Shown here piece by piece: positions 16,941 through 25,823 of a stretch of 64,000 nt of DNA (position 1 is its first letter; every line of letters starts with the position of its first letter). The translations under genes and the position numbers were made by a program. The notes under the pieces are model-generated. The model searched no databases. It was not told where the DNA came from and saw only the letters and a program-made list of their open reading frames with translations. Origin of the DNA: Ignavibacteriales bacterium (GTDB lineage: Bacteria; Bacteroidota; Ignavibacteria; UBA10030); NCBI GenBank assembly GCA_016192345.1, contig JACPUH010000083.1, positions 1 through 64,000 on the forward strand, read 5' to 3'.

Positions 16941-18356
16941 TTAATGGATCGTTTCTAAAAAATCAGCAACCCTGAGAATGGTCGCTTCGTCAAATTGTTT
17001 CCCCAGAATCTGCAGACCGATCGGCAGACCTTGCTGATCCGTTCCGCATGGGATGCTGATGCCGGGGATGCCGGCCAGGTTCGCCGATGTTGTAAAAACA
17101 TCCGACAGGTACATTTGCAGAGGATCATTCGACTTTTCACCGGCCTTGAAGGAGGTGCTCGGCGTCGTGGGGGTGATCAGGCAATCGACGTTCTTGAATG
17201 CTTCAATAAAATCGTTCTGAATCAGCCGCCGCACCTTTTGGCCTTTCCGATAATAGGCGTCGTAGTACCCGGCGGAGAGGACATAGGTCCCGAGCATGAT
17301 CCGCCGCTTCACCTCCGGTCCGAAGCCTTTGCTGCGGGACTGCACATACATTTCCGTCAAGTCCTTTACACCCCCCGCTCGAAAACCGTACCGCGCCCCA
17401 TCATACCGCGCAAGGTTGGAGGAGGCCTCCGCCGTTGCAAGGATGTAGTACGTCGCGATCGTGTACTCCGTGTGCGGCAGACTGACCTCCCGGATGACGG
17501 CACCGTTTGAACGAAGGACATCAAGCCTGCGCTCTATCGCGGCCCGGATTTCCGAATCGAGAGCGTCCGTGAAATACTCTCCCGGTATCCCCACCCGCAA
17601 CCCCTTCACCTCCTTGTTCAGGGAGGCACCGTAATCGGGGACCGGAACGTTGACGGATGTCGAATCTGCCGGATCGTATCCGGCAATCACACCCAGCACA
17701 CGCGCTGCATCCTTCGTCGTGAGAGCGAAGGGTCCAATGGAGTCAAACGAGGAGGCGAACGCGACCAGTCCAAACCGGGAAACCCGCCCATACGTCGGCT
17801 TCAGTCCAACAACCCCGGTAAAGGCTGCCGGTTGACGGATGGAACCGCCAGTGTCGGAGCCCAGCGACGTGGTCGAAATCCCGGCCTTCACTGCAACGGC
17901 CGATCCCCCGCTTGATCCCCCGGGGACACGCGATTCATCCTGGGGAAGCTTTACGCGGCCAAACGCGGAGTTCTCCGTGGAGGATCCCATCGCGAACTCA
18001 TCCATGTTGGTCTTGCCGAGAAGGATGGCATCGGCCGAGCGAAGACGCTCCACGACGGTGGCATCGTAGGGCGAAACGAAATTCTCAAGAATCTTCGAGC
18101 CGCACGTAACTTTTTCACCCTTCTGGCAGATAACGTCCTTGACCGTCATGACCATCCCGGCCAGGGGTCCGGCTGTACCGGCGGAGAGTTTCTTATCCAC
18201 GCTGCGCGCTTGTTCCAGGGCGCGTTCCGGAAAGACCGCGAGGAGGGCGTTCAGTCCTTTGCCCCGTTCGGCAGCGGCAAGGTACTCACGCGTGATGCCC
18301 TCACATGAGGTCACACCGGACTGCAGGTCTGCCACAATGGAATCGTATGTTCGCAT
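16941..18356 (-). CDS. gatA: Aspartyl/glutamyl-tRNA amidotransferase subunit A
   Basis: Amidase subunit of GatCAB, which converts Glu-tRNA(Gln) (and often Asp-tRNA(Asn)) to the amidated form. The 471-residue length is typical. The Ser-cisSer-Lys triad is present: Lys in MTVKDVI, and the serines in PGGSSGGSA and [34 protein letters not shown] is the usual GatA segment. gatB and gatC are not adjacent. The gene lies between tatA and sucD on the minus strand with gaps of about 95 and 30 bases. Confidence 0.96.
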   Translation of the reverse strand: MRTYDSIVADLQSGVTSCEGITREYLAAAERGKGLNALLAVFPERALEQARSVDKKLSAGTAGPLAGMVMTVKDVICQKGEKVTCGSKILENFVSPYDATVVERLRSADAILLGKTNMDEFAMGSSTENSAFGRVKLPQDESRVPGGSSGGSAVAVKAGISTTSLGSDTGGSIRQPAAFTGVVGLKPTYGRVSRFGLVAFASSFDSIGPFALTTKDAARVLGVIAGYDPADSTSVNVPVPDYGASLNKEVKGLRVGIPGEYFTDALDSEIRAAIERRLDVLRSNGAVIREVSLPHTEYTIATYYILATAEASSNLARYDGARYGFRAGGVKDLTEMYVQSRSKGFGPEVKRRIMLGTYVLSAGYYDAYYRKGQKVRRLIQNDFIEAFKNVDCLITPTTPSTSFKAGEKSNDPLQMYLSDVFTTSANLAGIPGISIPCGTDQQGLPIGLQILGKQFDEATILRVADFLETIH

Positions 18357-18450
18357 GCAGGGGTAGAGTTGTTCCTATGTCCACAAGAGCGTCATGCGTG
18401 GAAAGTACCAGGAGAGGCAATAAGGCGAAGCGATTGAGGAATCTGAGCAG

Positions 18451-18657
18451 CTACTGCTTATTGTCTTTATCGTTCCCTGTCGGTTCGATCTTCTTCACTT
18501 CTTTCTCGATGTCATCCTGGACGTCGCGGGCTGCTTTGCGGAACTCGCGGATCCCTTTCCCCAGTCCCTGTGCAAGCTCGGGGATTTTTTTGGCGCCGAA
18601 AAAGATCAGAACGAACAACAGAATGAGAATAATTTCTTGTGTGCCCAAACCGAACAT
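18451..18657 (-). CDS. tatA: Twin-arginine translocase subunit TatA/TatE
   Basis: Small 68-residue membrane protein that forms the Tat pore. One N-terminal membrane helix (EIILILLFVLIFFGAKKIPEL) is followed by the amphipathic helix (AQGLGKGIREFRKA) and a charged tail, the full TatA plan. GGGAGG lies immediately upstream of the ATG. tatC is not in the window. Confidence 0.95.
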   Translation of the reverse strand: MFGLGTQEIILILLFVLIFFGAKKIPELAQGLGKGIREFRKAARDVQDDIEKEVKKIEPTGNDKDNKQ

Positions 18658-18737
18658 ATCCTCCCTTTCATGCGTATTGTGATTGATGCAAACCCATCGT
18701 CTGGAGTTCAGACGAAAAGACCGTGGTAAAGGATTTC

Positions 18738-18805
18738 TGCCACGAAGGCACCAGGACTCTAACTTGTTTTGAAAAAAAGTTTGGTGTCTTTGTGCCTTGG
18801 TGGCA
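18738..18805. repeat. Quasi-palindrome (TGCCACGAAGGCACCA class)
   Basis: Left arm TGCCACGAAGGCACCAGGAC and right arm ending TGTGCCTTGGTGGCA pair in inverted orientation with several mismatches around an A-rich centre. It fills the gap between purQ and tatA and may act as a transcript-end hairpin. Confidence 0.65.
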
Positions 18806-18824
18806 ATACTTTTCGACCCGGTCT

Positions 18825-19532
18825 CTAGGCGAGCGCAGGTACAAAACTCTCCACGATCGAATCGAACAACTTCCTTCCGTCCGTATGACCCAAGGCCGGA
18901 TCAGATGCCCGTTCCGGGTGCGGCATCATCCCCAGCACATTTCCCCCCTCGTTGACGATGCCGGCGATATTGTGAATCGACCCGTTGGGATTTGCTCCAT
19001 CGCTGAGGACGCCCCGGGGATCGCAATACCGGAAAACAACTCTTTCTTGGTCCTCCAGTCTCTTGACCGTGTCAGGTTCAGCAAAATAATTCCCCTCTCC
19101 GTGGGCGATGGGAATTTCCAGCACCTGGCCGGCCTGACACAAACCGGTAAACCGCGTCTGAGGATTCTCGACACGGATATGCACCTGGTTACAGACAAAC
19201 TTCAGTGATCGATTCCGAAGAAGGACCCCCGGCAACAACCCGGCTTCCGTGAGAATTTGGAAACCGTTGCAGATCCCCATCACGATGCCCCCTCCTGCAG
19301 CGAAGCGGACAACATCCTTCATGACAGGAGAGAACCGCGCCACTGCTCCACAGCGAAGGTAATCACCGTAGGAAAATCCCCCCGGCAGGATGACCACATC
19401 CACATCCCCCAGCGACCCCTCCTTATGCCAGATCAGCCTTGCCTGCTGCCCCAAGATCGTCTCGACCGCATAGTGCGCATCATGATCGCAATTCGATCCG
19501 GGGAACACCACTATGCCAAATGTGAGTTTCAT
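18825..19532 (-). CDS. purQ: Phosphoribosylformylglycinamidine synthase, glutaminase subunit
   Basis: Class I glutamine amidotransferase that supplies ammonia to PurL in step four of purine synthesis. The 235 residues carry [27 protein letters not shown], and the nucleophile C88 in [11 protein letters not shown]; the His/Glu pair is near the C-terminal MMPHPERAS. It follows purS by five bases on the same strand, so PurS and PurQ, which assemble with small-type PurL, are co-expressed. purL is not in the window. Confidence 0.97.
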   Translation of the reverse strand: MKLTFGIVVFPGSNCDHDAHYAVETILGQQARLIWHKEGSLGDVDVVILPGGFSYGDYLRCGAVARFSPVMKDVVRFAAGGGIVMGICNGFQILTEAGLLPGVLLRNRSLKFVCNQVHIRVENPQTRFTGLCQAGQVLEIPIAHGEGNYFAEPDTVKRLEDQERVVFRYCDPRGVLSDGANPNGSIHNIAGIVNEGGNVLGMMPHPERASDPALGHTDGRKLFDSIVESFVPALA

Positions 19533-19537
19533 GGGGC

Positions 19538-19792
19538 TCAGCGTGCCTCTTCTTCAGTGGTGAACGAAAAATCTTCCATGACCGGATTGGCAAGCAGTTT
19601 TTCACTTACCTCCCGGGTGATGGTCTCCGCCGCTTCTTTGTTTGCTGCATCGATTTCCAACTCGACAAATTTGCCAATCCGGACATTCTTCACCCCGTCA
19701 TAGCCCAAAGAATGCATGCCGTGTTGAACGGCCTTTCCCTGAGGGTCGAGTATCGATTTGCGAAGTGTTACGACAACCTTTGAGCGGAACAA
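19538..19792 (-). CDS. purS: Phosphoribosylformylglycinamidine synthase subunit PurS
   Basis: Small 84-residue structural subunit bridging PurQ and PurL. The ferredoxin-like core [20 protein letters not shown] and [15 protein letters not shown] are characteristic. The start is a TTG with GGAGG seven bases upstream. It precedes purQ with a five-base gap. Confidence 0.95.
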   Translation of the reverse strand: MFRSKVVVTLRKSILDPQGKAVQHGMHSLGYDGVKNVRIGKFVELEIDAANKEAAETITREVSEKLLANPVMEDFSFTTEEEAR

Positions 19793-19817
19793 ACGTTTCC
19801 TCCCATCCTATCGTGAG

Positions 19818-20582
19818 TTAGATGTCGATGCTGGAAACCTCGGTCTCTTCACCCGGATCCTTTTCGACGTGGGTTACCAGCACCCGGATCCATTCGTAGA
19901 CCGACCGGAGAACGCCAAAACTGATGAAGGCCATCATCACGGCAAAGATGAGGCGACCTTCGGTGACCACCACCACGAGAGCCGCCAGCACGAACGACGT
20001 TACCCTGATGGGATGAGCCTTGATCCCCTTCCTGGAAAATTTGGGCAGGGTATCATAACGAACGCTGCTCACCATCAGGAGGGAAATACCCCCCACCAAC
20101 CATCCCAGGGCATCCTTCGTCCATCCGTTGAGACCATACCCTTCGGTATAATGCTCGAGAAGAAATGCACAGATGGTCATGGCTGCAGCAGGGATGGGTA
20201 GCCCTTTGAAATGGTCCTTCTCAAATCCCACGAGTTGCACATTGAACCTCGCCAGCCTGATCGCGCCGAACACCAGCGGCATGGCGCTTATCATGACGCC
20301 AAAATTGCCCAACGTGCCGAGGTGGGCCTGGTAGACGAGAAACGATGGCGCCGCTCCGAACGATACCACATCGGACAGCGAATCAAGCTCAACACCAAAC
20401 TGGCTCGAGGAGCGGGTGATTCTAGCCATGACCCCATCCAACGAATCAAATCCGGCCGCGAGGATAATGAACCACGCAGCCACTTCAATGTTGCCCTGCG
20501 AGGCATTGAGGATCGACAGAAAGCCGCAGAACGCATTCAGTACCGTAAACAGACTTGGAACGACGGCACGAGTAATTTTCAT
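19818..20582 (-). CDS. pssA: CDP-diacylglycerol--serine O-phosphatidyltransferase
   Basis: Integral membrane enzyme making phosphatidylserine from CDP-diacylglycerol and serine. The CDP-alcohol phosphotransferase signature DGVMARITRSSSQFGVELDS continues into LSD, giving the full D-G-x2-A-R-x8-G-x3-D-x3-D pattern. Several hydrophobic helices follow; 254 residues matches the type II enzyme. The ATG has GGAGG upstream. The decarboxylase gene psd lies 24 bases upstream on the same strand, so both steps to phosphatidylethanolamine are encoded together. Confidence 0.95.
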   Translation of the reverse strand: MKITRAVVPSLFTVLNAFCGFLSILNASQGNIEVAAWFIILAAGFDSLDGVMARITRSSSQFGVELDSLSDVVSFGAAPSFLVYQAHLGTLGNFGVMISAMPLVFGAIRLARFNVQLVGFEKDHFKGLPIPAAAMTICAFLLEHYTEGYGLNGWTKDALGWLVGGISLLMVSSVRYDTLPKFSRKGIKAHPIRVTSFVLAALVVVVTEGRLIFAVMMAFISFGVLRSVYEWIRVLVTHVEKDPGEETEVSSIDI

Positions 20583-20606
20583 GGAAGGGAACCTCCGTGA
20601 GCCGCG

Positions 20607-21257
20607 TTAGTGAAACTCTGCAAGCACAGTTTCGCCTGCCACAGGCACATCACCCACCTGAACCCGTAGAACCGCGTTGAGCGGGACAAACACATCGACC
20701 CGTGAACCGAACTTGATCATCCCAAACCGTTCGCCCGCCCGGACAGTATCCCCCACTTGCAACGTACAGACGATCCGTCGGGCGACGAAGCCGGCGATTT
20801 GCTTGAACAGCACCCTTCCGTGAACCCCTTCCATCCCGATAACCATCTGCTCGTTTTTCTCGGAAGCCTTATCCTCGAAGGCGGCAAAATACTCACCTTT
20901 GACGTACCGCAGATGTTTTACCACGCCGGAAACAGGGTTCCGATTGACATGTACGTTCAGCGGTGACATAAAAATACTGATCATGACCGCTTCGGATCCG
21001 AAAAACTCTCCCTCCTGCACCTTCTGTACCCGAATCACCTTCCCGTCCGCTGGAGAGATAATTACTTTCTCACCAGCCGGCGTCACCCGGTCGGGGTCCC
21101 GAAAGAAATTCAACACAAAGCCAAAGAACGCCACAGAAAAAAGAACCACACCGTATTTCAGGACCTTTGGCTCAAGAAACACGAGTGCTGCAAGAATCAG
21201 GACAACACAGACGACCGCAACGGTGAAGAAAACATCATACCCATATTTTGTAACCAT
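20607..21257 (-). CDS. psd: Phosphatidylserine decarboxylase, short (archaeal-type) form
   Basis: Makes phosphatidylethanolamine from phosphatidylserine. The 216-residue protein has two N-terminal membrane segments, then the proenzyme core with SPADGKVIRVQ, the MSPLNVHVNRNPVSG strand and the self-cleavage site GMIKFGSRVD, where S185 becomes the pyruvoyl group. This is the short class common in Bacteroidota and other non-enteric bacteria. It is first in psd-pssA, possibly extending to purS-purQ, behind a good promoter. Confidence 0.95.
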   Translation of the reverse strand: MVTKYGYDVFFTVAVVCVVLILAALVFLEPKVLKYGVVLFSVAFFGFVLNFFRDPDRVTPAGEKVIISPADGKVIRVQKVQEGEFFGSEAVMISIFMSPLNVHVNRNPVSGVVKHLRYVKGEYFAAFEDKASEKNEQMVIGMEGVHGRVLFKQIAGFVARRIVCTLQVGDTVRAGERFGMIKFGSRVDVFVPLNAVLRVQVGDVPVAGETVLAEFH

Positions 21258-21528
21258 GGAGCCTTGCGCCTTCCCTACAAAAGGTTTCCAAACGTCAAAC
21301 GCAACTCGTCCATACGGTACAAAGGGAAGGAATCAAGGAGGGATCGTGTCACCACCCGGTTCATGTCTCTTCGGTTTCCTTGATTTCTCAGGCAAAGAGT
21401 ATGAACAGATAACGGGGTTCTCAAGACTGTTTGAAGGATCAAAGAGCTTTCGACCTGAATATCGGTGCGTGTAGAGATATTGAAAAAAATAAGAGCTTCT
21501 TGCTCCATTTCAACGAAAAACTCGAAAA

Positions 21529-21557
21529 AGTATATCAAAAAAAGGCTCTAAAGTCAA
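21529..21557 (-). promoter_or_regulatory. Sigma-70-like promoter upstream of psd
   Basis: On the minus strand TTGACT is followed after exactly 17 bases by TATACT. It lies about 270 bases before the psd ATG, giving a long untranslated leader in which I recognise no known riboswitch or gene. Confidence 0.65.
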
Positions 21558-21653
21558 GGTGAGGTCATGGGGTTATCGAGGGGAAGAACCATCCGATGCG
21601 TCAGTGGGGCATATATTGCCTTTCAGCGGAGATCGTGCACGAGTATCTCACAC

Positions 21654-21683
21654 GGAAAATTCTCATTGGAAATTTTCCCCTTT
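21654..21683 (+). terminator. AT-rich hairpin with trailing T-run
   Basis: Arms GGAAAATT and AATTTTCC around an 8-base loop are followed by CCCTTTTTG. It lies upstream of the broken tRNA-Gln copy; no gene on this strand precedes it closely, so its role is unclear. Confidence 0.3.
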
Positions 21684-21709
21684 TTGTCTAAATTGTGTTC
21701 CCTTGAAAT

Positions 21710-21815
21710 TGCCCCGTGGTGTAATCCCGCCAAACAATGGCGGGATCCTCAATGCAACAGACAAGTTAGCTTCGCTACGCTCGCTAACTTGTGTTGAATT
21801 GGGGCTGGCAACACG
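21710..21815 (+). pseudogene. Broken tRNA-Gln 5' half with an 80-bp two-hairpin insert in the D-loop
   Basis: The first 15 bases (TGCCCCGTGGTGTAA) and the next 11 (CTGGCAACACG) match the intact tRNA-Gln just downstream exactly, but 80 bases are inserted between them, inside the D-loop. The insert holds two perfect hairpins, ATCCCGCC/GGCGGGAT and ACAAGTTAGC/GCTAACTTGT, the latter with the core TTCGCTACGCTC. After the D-arm the match to tRNA-Gln stops, so no functional tRNA can form. Confidence 0.75.
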
Positions 21816-21833
21816 CTTGATGTATGAGAGATT

Positions 21834-21906
21834 TGCCCCGTGGTGTAACTGGCAACACGTCTGACTCTGGATCAGAAGAGTCCAGGTTCGAGCCCTGGCG
21901 GGGCAG
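21834..21906 (+). tRNA. tRNA-Gln (anticodon CTG)
   Basis: A complete cloverleaf: acceptor TGCCCCG/CGGGGCA, D-stem GTGT/ACAC, anticodon stem TCTGA/TCAGA with loop CTCTGGA (anticodon CTG), T-arm CCAGG TTCGAGC CCTGG. The 3' CCA is not encoded. The U1-A72 pair is usual for glutamine tRNAs. Confidence 0.95.
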
Positions 21907-21912
21907 CGATAC

Positions 21913-21988
21913 AATGAAAAATTAAAAACGCAAAATGAAAAATGTGGGCTCATCACTTTTTTCATTTTTAATTTTGCATTTTTCGTTG
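21913..21988. repeat. AT-rich quasi-palindrome between tRNA-Gln and tRNA-Glu
   Basis: Left side words (AATGAAAAATTAAAAACGCAA, AAATGAAAAATG) and right side words (TTTTTTCATTTTTAATTTTG, CATTTTTCG) are imperfect reverse complements around GGGCTCATCA. It occupies essentially the whole gap between the two tRNA genes. Confidence 0.65.
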
Positions 21989-21992
21989 TCCC

Positions 21993-22065
21993 GGCCCTAT
22001 CGTCTAACGGTTTAGGACGCAGCCCTCTCAAGGCTGAAATACGGGTTCGATTCCCGTTAGGGCTA
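21993..22065 (+). tRNA. tRNA-Glu (anticodon CTC)
   Basis: A complete cloverleaf: acceptor GGCCCTA/TAGGGCT (with one G-U pair), D-stem GTCT/GGAC, anticodon stem CAGCC/GGCTG with loop CTCTCAA (anticodon CTC), T-arm ACGGG TTCGATT CCCGT. The 3' CCA is not encoded. Confidence 0.95.
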
Positions 22066-22071
22066 CGAATT

Positions 22072-22137
22072 ATTGGAGATTGCAGATTGTTGATTGGAAA
22101 AAACTTGTGGCAATAATCTCCAATTTTCAATCTGCAA
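22072..22137. repeat. Quasi-palindrome built of ATTGCAGATTG / ATTGGAGATT words
   Basis: The left side reads ATTGGAGATTGCAGATTG and the right side, reverse-complemented, reads ATTGCAGATTGAAAATTGGAG, so both sides use the same words in swapped order. It follows tRNA-Glu directly. A related word run (ATTGGAAATTGTTGATTGG) is found at 29532-29550. Confidence 0.6.
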
Positions 22138-22141
22138 TGTT

Positions 22142-22174
22142 AAGCCGGCTGAAAGGTCGGCTTTCGTGTTTTGA
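22142..22174 (+). terminator. Probable terminator after the tRNA-Gln/tRNA-Glu pair
   Basis: A short stem AAGCCG/CGGCTT with a 10-base loop is followed by a T-rich stretch (TTCGTGTTTT). It is the first terminator-like hairpin downstream of tRNA-Glu on the same strand. Confidence 0.45.
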
Positions 22175-22552
22175 GGGGGAATTGCACTCAACCCGTTTCC
22201 GCTTGCCCCTTGATCCGGCATCTTCTGCATCGACCTCTGAAGTTCGTCCGGCATACCTCTGTTGCAGGGATGAGATTACGACCCCAGACCTATCCATTCG
22301 CTTAGAGATCTGATACTTCGCTTCAAGACCGTCAGTACAGGCTAAAACCCCCATTCTTCACCGAGCCCCTGCGGTTAGGAATCCCTTCATCCATGATTTT
22401 CCCCAATCGGAACCGTTTGCCGAGAATGCATTTCTTGCTTCTGAAGAATAAGGCGGTTATGTTTTCACTCAATACGCCTGAAATCGGTGCCGATGGGTGA
22501 AGCAACCAAACCGCTCATTTCAACTTCGGAACTGGACAAGAGGAACAACTCT
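22175..22552. other. Non-coding leader region upstream of the sugar operon
   Basis: About 380 bases without a convincing gene. It must contain the promoter for the isomerase operon; a weak candidate is TTGCTT followed after 16 bases by TTATGT near 22438-22465. No regulator gene or clear operator is visible. The right end supplies the ribosome site GAGG eight bases before the isomerase ATG. Confidence 0.4.
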
Positions 22553-23962
22553 ATGAAGACCGTTACTACCCTTGGAGTACTTGTTGCCAACAGGGGATTT
22601 TTTCCCGCCCATTTGTGCGAGTCTGGCAGAAAGCAAATCCTCGACGTTCTTAAGGAGGAAGGATTGAATACCGTCATCCTCCCCTTGGACGCGACGAAGT
22701 TCGGAGCCGTTGAAAGCTATGCGGACGCACAAAAGTGCGCTGCACTCTTCCGGTCCCACCGCGACGAAATCGACGGCATTCTCGTCACGTTGCCGAACTT
22801 CGGCGATGAACGCGCTGTCGCCGATGCATTGCGGCTGTCGGAATTGAACGTCCCGGTCCTCGTCCACGCGTTCAGCGATGAAGCGGAGAAGATGACGATA
22901 AAATTTCGACGGGACAGCTTCTGCGGCAAGATGTCCGTCTGCAACAACCTTCGACAATATGGAATCCGGTATTCGCTCACGCAGCTCCATACCACCACCC
23001 CTTCGAACGCGTCGTTTCGTGAAGACCTCCGCCGCTTCGCCGCCACATGCCGCGTCGTTCGGGGATTAAAGAATGCCCGGATCGGAGCCTTGGGGGCAAG
23101 GCCCGCCGCATTCAACACCGTGCGCTACAGCGAGAAGCTCCTGGAAGCCTCGGGCATTTCCGTCGAGACGCTCGACCTGTCCGAAGCGCTGGGGTGGGTG
23201 CGGAAAATGAACGACACGGATACACCGGTCGGCGAAAAGCTGGAGTCCATCCGCTCCTATACGACGGTGAGCGGTATACCACAAGAGAGTCTCCTCAAGA
23301 TGGCAAAGTTGGGGGTCGCCATCGATCGCTGGGTGGAGGAAAAACATCTCTCTGCCACCGCGATTCAGTGCTGGACGGCACTTGAGGAATTCTATGGCGT
23401 CGTCCCCTGTACGTTGATGAGCATGATGTCCGATTCGCTGATGCCGAGCGCATGCGAGACCGATGTCGCCGGGCTACTCGGGATGTATGTTCTCCAATCC
23501 GCATCCAATAAGCCCGCTGCGCTCCTCGACTGGAACAATAATTACGGCACGGACCCCGACAAAGGAGTCGTGTTCCATTGCTCGAATCTGCCGAAATCTT
23601 TTTTCAGCCACCAGAAAATGGATTACCAGGAGATCATCGCCGGCACCGTCGGGAAGGAGAACACGTTCGGAACAATCGTGGGACGTGTCGCCCCGGGCCC
23701 CTTTTCCTATTGCCGTATTTCAACCGACGAGTTGCGTGGGCGTGTGACGTCGTACGTGGGGGAGGGGGAATTTACGGAGGATACACTCGATACATTCGGA
23801 GGGTTTGGGGTCATCAGAGTGCCTGCTTTTCAGAAATTGTTACAGTATATTTGCCGCCAGGGCCTGGAACATCATGTCGCTGCAACGCGCGCGAACGTCG
23901 CCGATGCCATCGAAGACGCCCTCGGCACCTACCTCGGCTGGGAAGTCTATCACCATCGATAA
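22553..23962 (+). CDS. L-fucose/L-arabinose isomerase family sugar isomerase
   Basis: Ketol isomerase related to L-fucose isomerase (COG2407 type), 469 residues from the ATG that has GAGG upstream; an ATG 66 bases earlier is open but lacks support. Probable metal ligands are the Glu in SACETDVAGLL, the Asp in LLDWNNNYG and the His in VFHCSN, by analogy to the E, D and H ligands of FucI. It heads an operon with a Na+ symporter, ribulokinase and L-ribulose-5-phosphate 4-epimerase, which implies that it makes L-ribulose from L-arabinose and replaces classical AraA, whose sequence it does not resemble. The substrate is inferred only from context. Confidence 0.85.
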   Translation: MKTVTTLGVLVANRGFFPAHLCESGRKQILDVLKEEGLNTVILPLDATKFGAVESYADAQKCAALFRSHRDEIDGILVTLPNFGDERAVADALRLSELNVPVLVHAFSDEAEKMTIKFRRDSFCGKMSVCNNLRQYGIRYSLTQLHTTTPSNASFREDLRRFAATCRVVRGLKNARIGALGARPAAFNTVRYSEKLLEASGISVETLDLSEALGWVRKMNDTDTPVGEKLESIRSYTTVSGIPQESLLKMAKLGVAIDRWVEEKHLSATAIQCWTALEEFYGVVPCTLMSMMSDSLMPSACETDVAGLLGMYVLQSASNKPAALLDWNNNYGTDPDKGVVFHCSNLPKSFFSHQKMDYQEIIAGTVGKENTFGTIVGRVAPGPFSYCRISTDELRGRVTSYVGEGEFTEDTLDTFGGFGVIRVPAFQKLLQYICRQGLEHHVAATRANVADAIEDALGTYLGWEVYHHR

Positions 23963-23986
23963 CTCTCATCAAAAGGAACAAACAGC

Positions 23987-25750
23987 ATGGTATCTCTCGA
24001 CTGGCTGGTCATTGCTTTGTATTTCAGCGGGTTGTTGGGGTTGGCGTGGTGGGTCATCAGGAAGGGAAAAGACACGACGGACGATTACTTCCTCGCCGGC
24101 AGGAATTTAGGCTGGTGGGTCATCGGTGCATCGATCTTTGCATCCAACATCGGCTCGGAGCATCTTGTCGGGTTGGCCGGATCGGGAGCGACAAGCGGGG
24201 TCGCACTCGCACATTACGAGCTTCACGCCTGGTGCCTCCTGGTCCTGGGCTGGGTGATGGCACCCTTCTATATCCGGTCGCGTGTCTTCACGATGCCGGA
24301 GTTTCTCGAAAAACGATTTTCGGCGACGGTGCGCTGGGTACTCTCGCTTATCTCACTCGTTGCGTATGTGTTGACAAAAATTGCCGTTGGTATTTTCGCG
24401 GGGGGCGTTGTTTTCGGCTCCCTGTTACCGGAAATGCAGATCGAGATCGGCTCGGTCGTCTTTGACAGCTTTTGGATCGGCTCGGTACTTGTGATTCTGC
24501 TTACCGGAATTTATACGGTCCTGGGAGGCATGCGCGCTGTTGCCTACACGGAAACGGTGCAAACGTTCATCTTGATACTCGGCTCCCTTCTCCTCACGTG
24601 GTTCGGACTGTCGAAACTTGGAGGTTGGAGCGAGTTGCGCGCGGTCCTGGACCCGGACATGTTCAACCTCTGGAAGCCGCTTATCCCCGCCGGGATGGAG
24701 GGAACGTGGGCACCCCTCAAGGAATCAGGGCGCATGGCATGGTATTTCAACACCAATTATCCCTGGATCGGGATGCTGCTCTGCGCGCCGATCATCGGCT
24801 TGTGGTACTGGACAACGGACCAGTACATCGTGCAACGCGCGCTTGGAGCCCCGAGCGAGCGCGAGGCACGCCGTGGAAGTATTTTCGCGGCGTTCCTGAA
24901 GCTTCTCCCGGTCTTTATCTTTATTATTCCCGGAATGATCTGGCTCGCGCTGGCCAAAAGCGGCAAAGTACCGGAATTCGCAAGCATGGTGGGGTCGGAC
25001 GGCAAGGCAATTGTAGACTACGCACAAGGATCGTTTGCTCTTATGGTACAATACGTGATGCCTGTCGGATTGAGAGGGCTTGTCGTGGCAGGGTTACTGG
25101 CCGCCTTGATGAGTTCGCTCGCGGGGGCGTTCAATGCCAGCTCGACGCTCTTCACGATCGATTTCTACCAGAAGCTGAAGCCGCATGCAACACAGCATCA
25201 GCTTGTCTGGATCGGGCGCATGGCAACGACCATCCTCGTGATCATTGGACTACTGTGGATTCCGGTCATTCGCGGGGGCAAGGGACTCTACGAGTATCTC
25301 CAGGGCGTGCAGGGATACCTGGCGCCGCCGATCTTCGTCGTCTTTTTCTTCGGCATATTCATGAAGAGACTGAACGCGAAAGGATGCCTCTCCGCACTTA
25401 TTGTTGGGTTCGTCCTCGGAATCTTTCGGCTCATCGTCGATACCCCCGTGACGTTGAAGCTTGCCGGATTTGAGAACGGCTATACGGAAGGCTCGCTTTT
25501 CTGGATCGTCAACAATACCTACTTCCAGTACTATAGCCTCTTCATCTTCCTTATATCGGTCATCGTAATGATTGCCGGCAGTTATTTGACGGAAAAACCG
25601 TCCGAAGAGCAAATCAGGAATTTAACATTCTCGACCTTGTCGGAAGACCATCGGTTGGAATCCAGGGAAAGTTGGAACAGGTGGGATGTCATTAATTCGA
25701 CGATTGTTTTGTTACTGATTCTGATGGCCTATTTATATTTTACCGGATAG
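23987..25750 (+). CDS. Sodium/sugar symporter (SSS/SGLT family)
   Basis: Inner-membrane Na+-coupled sugar importer of 587 residues with about 14 membrane helices. The N-terminal pattern DDYFLAGRNLGWWVIGASIF followed by ASNIGSEHLVGLAGSG matches SGLT-type transporters such as Vibrio vSGLT. A second hallmark is the conserved mid-protein ALMSSLAGAFNASSTLFTID segment around the Na+ site. It is 24 bases after the isomerase gene and AAAGGA precedes its ATG. Operon context suggests L-arabinose or a related sugar as substrate. Confidence 0.92.
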   Translation: MVSLDWLVIALYFSGLLGLAWWVIRKGKDTTDDYFLAGRNLGWWVIGASIFASNIGSEHLVGLAGSGATSGVALAHYELHAWCLLVLGWVMAPFYIRSRVFTMPEFLEKRFSATVRWVLSLISLVAYVLTKIAVGIFAGGVVFGSLLPEMQIEIGSVVFDSFWIGSVLVILLTGIYTVLGGMRAVAYTETVQTFILILGSLLLTWFGLSKLGGWSELRAVLDPDMFNLWKPLIPAGMEGTWAPLKESGRMAWYFNTNYPWIGMLLCAPIIGLWYWTTDQYIVQRALGAPSEREARRGSIFAAFLKLLPVFIFIIPGMIWLALAKSGKVPEFASMVGSDGKAIVDYAQGSFALMVQYVMPVGLRGLVVAGLLAALMSSLAGAFNASSTLFTIDFYQKLKPHATQHQLVWIGRMATTILVIIGLLWIPVIRGGKGLYEYLQGVQGYLAPPIFVVFFFGIFMKRLNAKGCLSALIVGFVLGIFRLIVDTPVTLKLAGFENGYTEGSLFWIVNNTYFQYYSLFIFLISVIVMIAGSYLTEKPSEEQIRNLTFSTLSEDHRLESRESWNRWDVINSTIVLLLILMAYLYFTG

Positions 25751-25823
25751 CATGGTTTCATGAAACGGAACGAGCGTCCCACGTCCATTCAACCCATGTG
25801 CATACACTCGTTGGAATAAGGGC

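Noticed and set aside
21275-21538. A minus-strand 87-codon open frame upstream of psd
   Set aside because: It overlaps the -10 region of the likely psd promoter, has no recognisable features and no good ribosome site.
21663-22130. Minus-strand open frame of 155 codons across tRNA-Gln and tRNA-Glu
   Set aside because: It is antisense to the two tRNA genes (the familiar NGNRTRISALRG-type artefact), with no ribosome site or family match.
22063-22354. Two minus-strand open frames of 63 and 75 codons upstream of the sugar operon
   Set aside because: Composition and low-complexity termini, partly within the quasi-palindrome and terminator, argue against coding.
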